Part shown: positions 1-15,834 of the stretch, piece by piece
How the letters are laid out: each line of letters begins with the position of its first letter
Numbering within the stretch: position 1 is the stretch's first letter
Source: Pleurotus djamor
Taxonomy: Eukaryota; Basidiomycota; Agaricomycetes; Agaricales; Pleurotaceae
Length of the DNA: 15,991 nt
Direction: 5' to 3'
Assembly: GCA_029747585.1 (NCBI GenBank)
Contig: JAPEVF010000444.1
Location: 21,409 to 37,399 of the forward strand
Notes under the pieces: generated by a model
Database searches by the model: none
What the model was told of the DNA's origin: nothing
The model's input: the letters and a program-made list of their open reading frames with translations, nothing else
Position numbers and translations under genes: made by a program

Positions 1-9
1 GAAAGAACA

Positions 10-8509
<8,500 letters not shown>

Positions 8510-8519
8510 TATGGAGGGT

Positions 8520-8534
8520 TCAGGTTATGCGCAT
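8520..8534 (-). promoter_or_regulatory. Possible four-codon upstream ORF before ATR
   Basis: On the minus strand an ATG at 8534-8532 opens a reading frame of four codons (Met-Arg-Ile-Thr) closed by TGA at 8522-8520. It ends 10 nt before the ATR start codon. If the ATR transcript begins upstream of 8534, scanning ribosomes would meet this short frame first, which could dampen ATR translation. The transcription start is unknown, so it may simply be untranscribed promoter DNA. Confidence 0.3.
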
Positions 8535-8566
8535 GACAGAAACTCGTGGTGGTGGTCAAAGCAATG

Positions 8567-8590
8567 GATCGCGTAAAGGCGTGATCGCGT
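8567..8590. repeat. Direct repeat of GATCGCGT upstream of ATR
   Basis: GATCGCGT occurs at 8567-8574 and again at 8583-8590, 16 bp from start to start, about one and a half helical turns. Each copy contains the CGCGT core also found in the ACGCGT box at 8667-8672. Spacing and position, 58-81 bp upstream of the ATR start codon, fit a paired factor-binding site. This is a sequence observation only. Confidence 0.45.
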
Positions 8591-8666
8591 TTAGCGCCAC
8601 AGCTGAGGGACTCGGAGTCATTGGTCGATGTGGCCAAATTGCAGTGGATTATCTAAGGAAGCCTGT

Positions 8667-8672
8667 ACGCGT
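8667..8672. promoter_or_regulatory. MluI cell-cycle box (ACGCGT)
   Basis: A perfect palindromic ACGCGT lies about midway between the ATR and DDI1 start codons. In yeasts this hexamer is the binding core of the MBF complex (Mbp1/Swi6 type), which drives G1/S transcription of replication and repair genes. A six-base match can occur by chance; it gains weight from the two further CGCGT cores at 8570-8574 and 8586-8590 in the same spacer. Confidence 0.4.
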
Positions 8673-8857
8673 ATGTCGTTGAGCATGTTTCGAGTTCCAA
8701 CTCTGCCCTTTTGGATCTTTCTCTCTCTCCACTGCGAGCCTCACGACCGTTCCGTGACCCTTTGAGCTTGAGTTTGTCTCTTCCATCCCTACTGTCATCA
8801 CCACGTCCCCTCTATCTGCGCGCTTCTGCACTTCCATATCCCCACCTTGGATTCACG

Positions 8858-10461
8858 ATGGAGCTCACATTCATAACCGAGCTCGGCTCAAGCTTTGTGG
8901 TCGAGATTGATCCAAATATGGAGTTGGAAAATGTCATGGCGTTACTGGAGGCCGAGGTCCGTTTGATATGTTTCCTCGGAATCAAATCTCATTATCACTA
9001 GTCAGGAATCCCCGTATCTGAACAAAGCATTTCCTACGATGGCAGGGACCTCAGCAATCCCAAGGCTACGATGACGGGCTTGGGCGTGCGAGGACCCTCA
9101 GCGACCTTGCTACTTCGACGGAGGGTCGTCAATTCAGTTGGACAGTACGTTACCTAACGAAATATCGAATGCTCGTCCGACCTCTTAATCTGTCCTGAAG
9201 GACGATCGAGCAGGACGCTGAGATGATGAGATTACAACTTCTAGGAGATCCTGATTTAATGCGACAACTTCAGCAGGTAAGCATACTTCGCAGCGCACAA
9301 AGACCACATCTGACAAGCGACCCCTTTGACGTGAAGGCCCAACCCGAACTTGCTCAAGCAGCCCAATCAAACCCCGCCAGATTCGCAGAGCTCCTTCGCC
9401 AAACCCGTGAACGTCAAGCCGAATTAGAGCTACAACGACAACGCGAGATCGAAAGCCTCAACGCAGATCCATTCGATGTGGAAGCCCAGAGAAAAATAGA
9501 GGAGGCCATCCAGCAGCAGGCCATCATGGAGAACATGGAGCATGCACTGGAGTACTCCCCCGAGAGCTTTGGTCGCGTTCACATGCTATAGTCAGCTTTA
9601 TTGTCTCTCACCCGTCATCTCTTCGCTTACACCTTCACCCAGTATCCCTATGGAGGTTAATTCACATCCAGTCGTGGCCTTTGTTGACAGTGGTGCCCAA
9701 CAAACTATCAGTAAGTAGCCGGTTGGATTGCCTACGATACAACTAACGAACCCCGGTTTCCCAGTGAGTCCTGATTGTGCAGAAGCTTGTGGGTAAGTCA
9801 TTCTGACATGGTCTTCTCATGGTCGCTCTTTTTTGTGCTCACCTCGTTTGAAGAATCATGCGTCTAGTCGATAAGCGGTTCTCTGGTATTGCTCGTGGTG
9901 TCGGAACTGCGAAGATCCTTGGAAGGGTACACAGTGCGCAGATCAAGTTGGCTGACCTGCATCTTCCTTGCGCCTTCACTATTATGGAGGTTAGTCTTTG
10001 CCTCGCTTCGCGCCGATACGGAACTTAGCCTACAGATGTAGGGGCGAGACGTGGATCTTCTTTTGGGGCTTGACATGCTCAAAGCCCACCAAGCTTGTAT
10101 CGATCTGGAGAGGAACGTCCTCCGGATACAAGGACGTGAAGTGAAATTTTTATCCGAACACGAGTTGCCACAGAAGGCCAAAGAGTTCGGTAGCGGAGAA
10201 CCTCGCGAGTCCCAAGCTCCTAGTTCAAACCAACCCGGTGGCTCGTCGGGGCCTTCATTCCCAGGCGGAGGGAACACGTTGGGTGCTCCCCCTACCCAAC
10301 GAATCAACAGGCCAACGCCTTCAGCTAATCGGCAACAGTCTCACTCCGAAGAGCACATCAAACTCATCATGGACCTCGGCGGAGTGTCACGAGAAGTCGC
10401 TATTAGCACCCTCAACGCTGCAGGTGGCAACATCGACGTGGCCGCATCTTTACTCTTCTGA
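8858..10461 (+). CDS. DDI1: DDI1: ubiquitin-binding shuttle protein with retropepsin-like aspartyl protease domain
   Basis: Ddi1 delivers and clips heavily ubiquitinated proteins at the proteasome and takes part in replication-stress and DNA-damage responses; it acts in cytosol and nucleus. Exons: 8858-8956, 9002-9144, 9201-9276, 9337-9590, 9643-9710, 9765-9792, 9854-9989, 10042-10461. They total 1224 nt (407 aa), or 427 aa if 9277-9336 is kept; yeast Ddi1 is 428 aa. Order of domains: ubiquitin-like about 1-75; helical domain about 100-180, with [16 protein letters not shown] and [10 protein letters not shown]; protease about 190-300, with the catalytic DSGAQQT (Asp about 206, codon 9686-9688) and the family block [19 protein letters not shown]; a Pro/Ser/Gly-rich linker; a C-terminal UBA about 366-407 ([16 protein letters not shown]...AASLLF). 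The start has a good context (CACGATGG). The gene is divergent from ATR and convergent with SPT3. All key catalytic residues are present. Confidence 0.96.
9277..9336 (+). other. DDI1: 60-nt intron or in-frame retained segment (exitron candidate) in DDI1
   Basis: The segment begins GTAAGC and ends GTGAAG, so it can be spliced as an intron. Removing it joins LQQ to [10 protein letters not shown], as I would expect for fungal Ddi1. It is 60 nt, a multiple of three, and has no stop in the host frame. If kept, it adds 20 residues containing TSDPFDVK, a near copy of the ADPFDVE motif about 50 codons downstream. Both spliced and retained forms would be full-length. The segment also lacks a pyrimidine-rich tract before its acceptor. 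I cannot decide between the forms from sequence alone. Confidence 0.6.
9316..9489 (+). repeat. Two diverged copies of a 27-nt coding motif (S/A-D-P-F-D-V-K/E-A-Q)
   Basis: Copy 1 is at 9316-9342 and copy 2 at 9463-9489, both in the DDI1 reading frame. Copy 1 reads SDPFDVKAQ and copy 2 ADPFDVEAQ. Codons for D, P, F, D and Q differ only at the third base; V and A are identical; the remaining two codons change the residue. Copy 2 is the conserved family motif. Copy 1 straddles the end of the optional 60-nt segment. Confidence 0.7.
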
Positions 10462-10583
10462 AAAGAATTTCATAAACTCTGTAAAACTACAATTGGTTGT
10501 GCTATGCTACAGGATGTTGCCGAAGTACAAAAAGAATGTAGGATGAAAATCCACCACAAAATGTATCCATAAATAATGATCAT
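10462..10583. other. Convergent 3' ends of DDI1 and SPT3
   Basis: Only 122 bp lie between the DDI1 stop (10459-10461, plus) and the SPT3 stop (10584-10586, minus). The stretch is A/T-rich, with several A runs and ATAAATAAT near 10568-10577. Both polyadenylation sites must be here or inside the opposite gene, so overlapping antisense transcript ends are likely. No separate gene is visible. Confidence 0.6.
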
Positions 10584-11940
10584 TTATATCAAGCTGACCC
10601 GTGTTCGAACGAGCCCACCCCTCCAATTACGCATACCTGCCGACCGATTGTGCGCCCAATCGCCCTGCATTCGAGCGAAGGCATCTTGTATATGCTCAGG
10701 ACGAAGGGCTGTCCGGGCTTCTGGTGGGGGTAGGAAGAGTGAGCAGGCAGGTAGGACCGGTTCAACGTCAACATCTGGGGACTCTTCGCGGCGACGTTTC
10801 TCTGCCGGCCCCCCAAGAGAAGCGTTGGCTTTGCGTTTTCCAAGAGAAGGTGAATTAGAATATTCCTCGCGTAGGTAGGCCTCTTCCAATGACTTCTTCA
10901 CGGCCAACCCGGCCAAAGTCAATGAACGGACCATCTCAAACGCGAGGAAGCCGACAATGTCAATGGTGTCGTCGTTGGCTTTCAAGTCAAGATGTGGCGG
11001 AAGATTGAGGAATTCTCGAAAACGCTTTGCTAAGTGGAGAGACGATCAGCGCGAGGCTAGCGTGAGGAAGGAATCATACCTTTTCGGTATGTGAAGGAAG
11101 CTTGCCGACAGTCAGAGTAATGCTGGTATTCCTCCCTCGTCATTTGTCGGGTTGCATCATCGGCTTCCTAAGAGTTTTTGAATACGTCATGTTGTGTGGC
11201 TTTCACGGTACCGACGTACCTTCAAACGTTGAATGGATGCTTCATGAGCTTCTATATCATCCTCGTCTTCTTCGTCGTCAGACTGGTGTCCACTCTGTCG
11301 TAGGACTTCAGAGTATATTGTCGTCACTTCCCAAGAAAGCTTGATGGTGATTTTCTGGGCTTTTGCTGCCAGCTTATCTAGACGAAATTAGACCACATTG
11401 AGCTTCATAGGAGCATATAAGATTGAATGACGCACCATCGCCTTCTTCTAGTGTCTCGACTTCAACAGCGCCTCCGTCACCTCCAGAGTCTTTAGCATGT
11501 TTACGAACATCCTTCCAAGACAAGTACGTTCGCAGCCGATTGACTTTGCCTCTATCGTGGCGGATTAAGAATATCAGGTCTTCGGCCGTAAGCCACCGCG
11601 CACCACGCCTAAGTGCAAGACTCCGTGCTTGGACAATCTGACATGACGTTAGTCAGAAGGGGATGAATGACCACAACTGAAGCAAGAGCTCACCAGTTCT
11701 ATTAGCTGGCTCCGAACGATATCTTCAACAAGATTCACAGTTTCGGGTACGGGGTCCTGGACTTCACCGAACACGAACATCTGTGTGGGTCATGGATCAA
11801 CTGTGAAACCATCGCCCTCTAAGCGTCGAACGCACCATTTGTGAGATCTCTTGTGTATACTTGTATTCGCGTGCGCCGCTACTGCTAGCCATGATAGACT
11901 CGGTGCCGTTCACTTTCTTGACGGGGGATGTTGTCGACAT
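10584..11940 (-). CDS. SPT3: SPT3: SAGA complex subunit with paired histone folds
   Basis: Spt3 is the SAGA subunit that helps place TBP on promoters; its two histone folds pair within one chain, as TAF11/TAF13 do in TFIID. Exons on the minus strand: 11940-11836, 11780-11694, 11637-11436, 11377-11220, 11167-11080, 11029-10584. They total 1086 nt (361 aa); yeast Spt3 is 337 aa. The first fold, about residues 28-115, carries EISQMMFVFGEVQDPVPET, RRGARWLTAEDLIFLIRHD and KVNRLRTYLSWKDVRKHAK. An acidic stretch DDEEDEDDIEAHEASIQRLK precedes REEYQHYSDCRQASFTYRKAKR. The second fold, about 225-280, has LKANDDTIDIVGFLAFEMVR and LAVKKSLEEAY. The C-terminal tail is basic (GKRKA, AEKRRR), probably a nuclear signal, then variable. 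The start is ambiguous: ATG at 11940 gives 361 aa; an in-frame ATG at 11892 (ATCATGG, better context) gives 345 aa and matches the family start more closely. Confidence 0.95.
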
Positions 11941-12260
11941 AGCAGTCTCTACCAACGCAAGACGACAGACGCTCACGTGATTAGGCGCTCCATCAGGGTC
12001 AGCTTCCGAGAAGTAAATCAATTAGGAGGCATAGGAGCCATCACTCAATTTATGTTGCAGGATACGTGCCCTTTGCGTCCAGGTTGTGGATACCAAGTAT
12101 AAACTAATTTTGAAGGTACTTCGATGTCTTGTCCACGAGCTGTGCTCTGGTATAAGCCTCTCACACTTGTCTATCGTTCCCAGAAGCTTCCCAGAGACCC
12201 CAGTTGACGCAAGAATGCAAGAGCCTTCTTGGGCACGGTGAAACACTTTCATATACACAC

Positions 12261-12680
12261 TTAGCTATCCTCAGAGCGAGTAACTGCACGGAGCTCCTTT
12301 GTGAGTAGCTTGCCACCCGTTTTGGGAATTATGTGTCTTGTGCAATTCAATCCGTTGAGCAGTGTCAACTGCGACACTCCTTCACATAAATTGACACGTC
12401 CCATTTCAATCTCCAAAAGCCTAGAGCTCAAGCTTACCGTTTCACGGACTCAATCGCCTTCAGTCTCGGACTCCGCCGTCCACTGCAATTTTTGGTTGCT
12501 CATTCTCCCGAATCTGAGTAAGGATCTCGGAACATTGGTGCCTTCTACAGTTGTAAAGTCCGTGGCGAAGGGTATATTGCACGAAGCCTGATTGGAGAGC
12601 CTTGAAAGATTAGATCTGTGCGGCGAGAAGAACTCATTCTGATGTCTTTGAAACAGATACAGCTCCATCGCCCATCTCAA
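12261..12680 (-). pseudogene. Possible unrecognised or decayed reading frame, one internal stop
   Basis: One minus-strand frame stays open from an ATG at 12680 down to a TAA at 12261-12263, about 140 codons, broken once by TGA at 12450-12452. The part after the break includes VNLCEGVSQLTLLNGLNC and ends in RSEDS. A GTAAGC donor-like site lies shortly after the TGA (about 12437), so an unseen intron or a decayed gene are both possible, as is chance. The opposite strand is also open over much of the stretch, which weakens the case. No family was recognised. Confidence 0.2.
12361..12398. repeat. Overlapping inverted repeats of GTGTC/GACAC
   Basis: AGTGTC (12361-12366) and GACACT (12373-12378) are perfect inverted repeats with a 6-nt spacer. 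GTGTCAA (12362-12368) also pairs with TTGACAC (12392-12398). One left arm can therefore pair with either of two right arms. It may be a factor-binding cluster in the SPT3 upstream region, or chance. Confidence 0.35.
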
Positions 12681-12923
12681 TTGAAGCTAGGCACAACTAA
12701 TGGCTGACTCCATGGACGGACCGCCCGTACTTTTTCGCAGGCACAGTTTGGGCACAGTAGAAAAAAAGTGTGTGGGTATTTGCGGTGGGTCAAAATGTCA
12801 CGGCAGAAGACACAGAAAGCGTGATGCTTCTCATGAGAAAAAGTCCCGGAGGGGAATGCTTAGGAATCCTGGTCGTGAAAGATAACACATATGGCATTGG
12901 CCTATGGTACGTAAACGAATTTG

Positions 12924-12946
12924 CGATATGCGACGCCGCAATATCG
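12924..12946 (-). other. Potential hairpin in the IST3 3' UTR
   Basis: CGATAT (12924-12929) and ATATCG (12941-12946) are perfect inverted repeats. Inside them GCG and CGC can also pair, leaving an ACGC loop and one bulged base, giving a nine-pair stem. On the minus strand it begins 26 nt after the IST3 stop codon, so it would lie in that transcript's 3' UTR. No function is known. Confidence 0.35.
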
Positions 12947-12972
12947 ACACATATGTGCATTGACCACAAGGT

Positions 12973-14105
12973 TCAGTCGGAGTCGCCGTGACCTCGCCTT
13001 CGTGGTTCACGCTCCATTCTGTCATGGTCATCGTATCTGTCTCGCCTCCTACGATCATATGGCGAGCGAGATCGAGGAGAAGCATTTTTATGCGTGTTCT
13101 CATGTCGACTTCGGGGTGAGGGGCTTCTTGATCGGGGCCTCCGCCTCGATGAAGGACTCCGTGAGCGTCGCCGGTCGGTTCCACCCTCGCCCTCCCGACG
13201 ACTAAGGGAGCCCAGCAATGCTTCCACGCCTTTGAAGACGTCCGATTTGCCTTTGGTGCCCTCAGACTTGTTTTTCCTTGCCTTCTTTTCCTTCTTGCGG
13301 GCCTTCCTAGCCCGACGTTCCTCCGGCGTCTCGTCCTTGTGTTTGTCCTTGGATTTCTTCTTCGACTTCTTCTGGGCCCGTTCTTCCTTCCACTGTGCTA
13401 GAAGGTACTCGCGCATGGGGTCCTCCGGGTCTATGTCAGGACCAGACTCCTCCGAACTGTCGGACCCTTCTTCGTCTGAAATACACCAATTAGTTCAGAG
13501 GAGAGCCGAGACAGTGAGAAGTCGTACCATAGATCATTTGAGGCTTAGCATTTAGGCTCTGCTCCTCAGGCTCCTCCATTTCGCCATCCTCCCCTTTAAC
13601 CTTGGGTTGCTTGTAGTTCTTGACATGGTCGACACGGAGGGTCTTCTCGAGCACTTTAGAACCGTTAAGATTGTCCACAGCAAGGACTGTTGACCGCTGG
13701 TCTTCGTACATAAGGAAAGCAAAGCCTCTAGGCTTCCCAGTTTCTTTGTCTCTGGGCATGTTGATATCCATAACTTCGCCATACCTGAAAGCATTGGAGT
13801 CAACAATGATTCGCATTGGTTGGTACAAATCATCTCACTGAGAGAATATTGTGATCACATCGCCCTCAGAAAGTTCAAAGTGTAGGCCTCCGATGAATAT
13901 ATACGCCGAGTCTTGAGAGCGTTGGTTCAGCTTGAGTCATACTGGAGGAAACAGACGCACCTTTGTACTCATCGTGCCATGACGCGCCACTGACTCCGAG
14001 CTTCAATTCGAGGTCATTTATCTTGTTGATTTCGCGTACTACGCTTCAAAGAATTCATGGTCAGAGGCTGAACAGCGTGCATGGATGACGCCTCACCTAC
14101 TTCAT
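12973..14105 (-). CDS. IST3: IST3 (Snu17/RBMX2): RRM protein of the spliceosomal RES complex
   Basis: Ist3 binds the SF3b/U2 snRNP with Bud13 and Pml1 in the RES complex, which promotes the first step of splicing and retains unspliced RNA in the nucleus. Exons on the minus strand: 14105-14101, 14043-13961, 13911-13839, 13784-13528, 13475-12973. They total 921 nt (306 aa). The protein starts MNVVREINKIN, then LELKLGVSGASWHDEYKDSA, the family signature just before the RRM. The RRM covers about residues 31-109, with RNP2 YIFIGGL (33-39) and RNP1 KPRGFAFL (71-78). After NYKQPKV and the EEQSLNAKP block come an acidic/Ser stretch, PEDPMREYLLAQWKEERAQK, a Lys-rich helix and a C-terminal Arg-Ser domain rich in RSRSPS repeats, typical of higher-fungal and animal versions and absent from the short yeast protein. 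The first coding exon is only ATGAA; joining it to 14043 restores MNVVRE exactly. The gene is divergent from the eIF3d gene. Confidence 0.95.
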
Positions 14106-14191
14106 GGTCGTTGGCTTGAAAGCAAATTTCCCACGACTGTGCGTCTACAAAATTTTTGAAGCCTGACATCCTCCTCATAAAAGAATTGACG
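14106..14191. promoter_or_regulatory. 86-bp spacer between divergent IST3 and eIF3d start codons
   Basis: Only 86 bp separate the two ATGs. Both 5' leaders and core promoters must fit here or reach into the opposite gene; the 57-nt first intron of IST3 (14044-14100) adjoins on the left and could also hold regulatory DNA. The spacer has an A/T-rich middle (CTACAAAATTTTTGAAG). No TATA box or known motif stands out. Co-regulation is inferred from geometry only. Confidence 0.6.
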
Positions 14192-15834
14192 ATGCCCTCT
14201 TTCTCATTACCGCCTATCAATGACAACCCAGATGGTAGCTGGGGACCATCGTCTTCAAACTTACCTGAACAATTCAAGTTCAAAGACATCCCCTACGCGC
14301 CTTACTCCAAGGCAGATAAACTAGGCCGATTCGCTGATTGGAACGACCCATCTGCTGAAAATCGACAAGCAACCGTTGGTCTTCCATCCACCCAAAACCG
14401 AGGAAGTGGACCTGGTGGTCGCAGAAGAGACGGTCAAGCAGTCTTTGGCAGTGGTACTGCAAGTGCCTTCGCATACTTCCATGTCGAGGACGAATCTTCG
14501 TTCTCACTTGTCGATAATAAAGCCGCGGTCCCTAGAAGGGGTACTGGCTTTACTAGAGGAAGAGGGACATCTCGAGGTGCTGGTTCGTACGGAGCGCGTG
14601 GTGCGGTCAGAGGTGGTCGTGGAGGCCCTGGCGGACGGGGTAACTTCAACCAAAGAGGCGGTAGACGCGGTGGTTGGAGAGATTGGGAGAAAGTATGTTT
14701 CATTGACTATGAGTCCCTACTCGTATACTGGTCTGATTGGGCTTCTTAGACTGGCCGTGCTCGTGAAGCATCTGTGGCCATTTCTCCTCAATGGTCTATG
14801 ATCGAGGAAATCGAGTTCCATCGCCTGTCAAAATTACGACTCGAAGTGGATGAACCCGAGGATGTGTACGCGATTTATCCCCCCACATCGATTTGAAAAC
14901 CCGTTGACCTGCTTTCTGATCTTTTTAGCGATTCATATGGTCGTCTGCTTCCATACGACAAAACATATGACCGAATTACGACAAAGACTGAGCGCCCTCT
15001 TCAACTCATGGATCGTATCAAATATAATACCACGACATCAGACGATCCCGTCATCCAACAGGTAAATGACACTTTAGCGATGCACTTTCAAACTTCTGAT
15101 GTCTCTTTCCAGCTGGCTAGCAAAAACACGGCGACTGTTTACGCCACTGATGTTATATTGAGCGTCCTGATGTGCGCTCCTCGATCTGCCTATCCATGGG
15201 ATATCGTTATCGTTCGCGAGGGAAATAACCTGTTCTTCGACAAACGAGATGGAGGGCCCTTTGACACCTTGACTGTCAACGAGAATGCCGCTGATCCTCC
15301 ACAAGACCCCGCTCCTCCCAACCCCAACAATCCCACAGAGAAAGCCTCCCACCCAGAGACGGCCTCCATCAATACTGCTACTTCCTTATCCCTCGAAGCA
15401 ACATTCATAAATCAAAACTTCTCATTCCAATCAGTCATCGAGAACCCTCCGCCTCCCGCCGTAGACTTTGCGCATCCAAATCCATTCTATGGTCCTGATG
15501 AAACCGAGCCATTGGCGTCGTGTGGGTACCGCTACCGTGTGTTCGATCTAGGGATTACGGAGGACGAAGATATCAAATTATGTGTTCGTACCGAAGTCGA
15601 TGCTTATGCACCCGGCCAAGGCAACCCTCGGGACGGACACGGTCTTGTAACAATTCGCGCTTTGAACGAGTTCGACCCGCGCGCTCAGGGCGCAGGTGGT
15701 GCCCCCGACTGGCGCACAAAATTGGATTCCCAGCGCGGTGCCGTCGTTGCCACGGAGATGAAGAACAACAGCTGTAAACTCGCAAAGTGGGCTGTACAAA
15801 GTGTTCTCGCGGGCGCGGAAGCCATGAAGATAGG
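14192..15834 (+). CDS. EIF3D: Translation initiation factor eIF3 subunit d (Moe1), 3' end outside window
   Basis: eIF3d is a peripheral cytoplasmic subunit of eIF3 that sits near the mRNA entry channel and can bind the 5' cap. Visible exons: 14192-14692, 14750-14865, 14929-15061, 15113-15834. They give 490 residues plus two bases of the next codon; the family is about 550-570 aa, so roughly the last 60-120 residues are missing. Evidence: N-terminal [20 protein letters not shown]; an RGG/RG-rich RNA-binding stretch, about residues 125-165; then [58 protein letters not shown], a fungal Pro/Asn/Thr-rich insertion, [37 protein letters not shown] and [18 protein letters not shown]. Intron 15062-15112 is 51 nt and stop-free, but removing it restores the family junction VIQQ-LASKN, so I treat it as spliced. 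The first ATG of the frame, 14156, is rejected in favour of 14192 ([15 protein letters not shown]), the family start. Confidence 0.95.

Larger units (their letters stand above)
8510..8857. promoter_or_regulatory. Shared upstream region of ATR and DDI1 (bidirectional promoter)
   Basis: These 348 bp separate the divergent start codons of ATR (minus) and DDI1 (plus), so both core promoters and both 5' leaders must lie here. The half near ATR holds GATCGCGT twice (8567-8574, 8583-8590), followed by TTTAGCGCC, which resembles an E2F-type site. An ATTGG (CCAAT on the minus strand) lies at 8620-8624. ACGCGT is at 8667-8672. The half near DDI1 is pyrimidine-rich (TCTTTCTCTCTCTCC from about 8717), as is common near fungal transcription starts. 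No clear TATA box was seen on either strand. Shared control is inferred from the geometry and the motifs. Confidence 0.7.
11941..12972. other. Intergenic region between SPT3 and IST3, no recognised gene
   Basis: About 1.03 kb lie between the SPT3 5' end and the IST3 stop, both minus-strand genes. This must contain the SPT3 promoter and leader and the IST3 3' UTR. Short open frames exist on both strands (the longest about 110 codons, on the plus strand around 12260-12591), but none shows a motif, domain or convincing splice pattern that I recognise. No tRNA, terminal repeats or transposase motif was found. Two small inverted repeats are listed separately. Confidence 0.6.

Noticed and set aside
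9686..10130. Retroviral-type protease motif DSGA as a sign of a retroelement
   Set aside because: The DSGAQQT motif belongs to the cellular Ddi1 protease, shown by the flanking ubiquitin-like and UBA domains; no reverse transcriptase, integrase or LTR is present.
12770..12991. Plus-strand 73-codon frame before the IST3 stop
   Set aside because: No recognised motif, it overlaps the IST3 3' end, and no promoter or splice support was seen.
13094..13555. Plus-strand 153-codon frame rich in Arg, Ser, Phe and Leu
   Set aside because: It is the reverse strand of the Lys-rich and Arg-Ser coding region of IST3; the composition is explained by that gene.
14434..14703. Minus-strand Pro-rich 89-codon frame
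   Set aside because: It is the complement of the RGG-rich repeat region of the eIF3d gene.
15062..15112. In-frame, stop-free 51-nt eIF3d intron as a second exitron
   Set aside because: Unlike the DDI1 segment, it codes for no motif-like peptide, has a normal pyrimidine-rich acceptor (TCTCTTTCCAG), and removal restores the conserved family junction.
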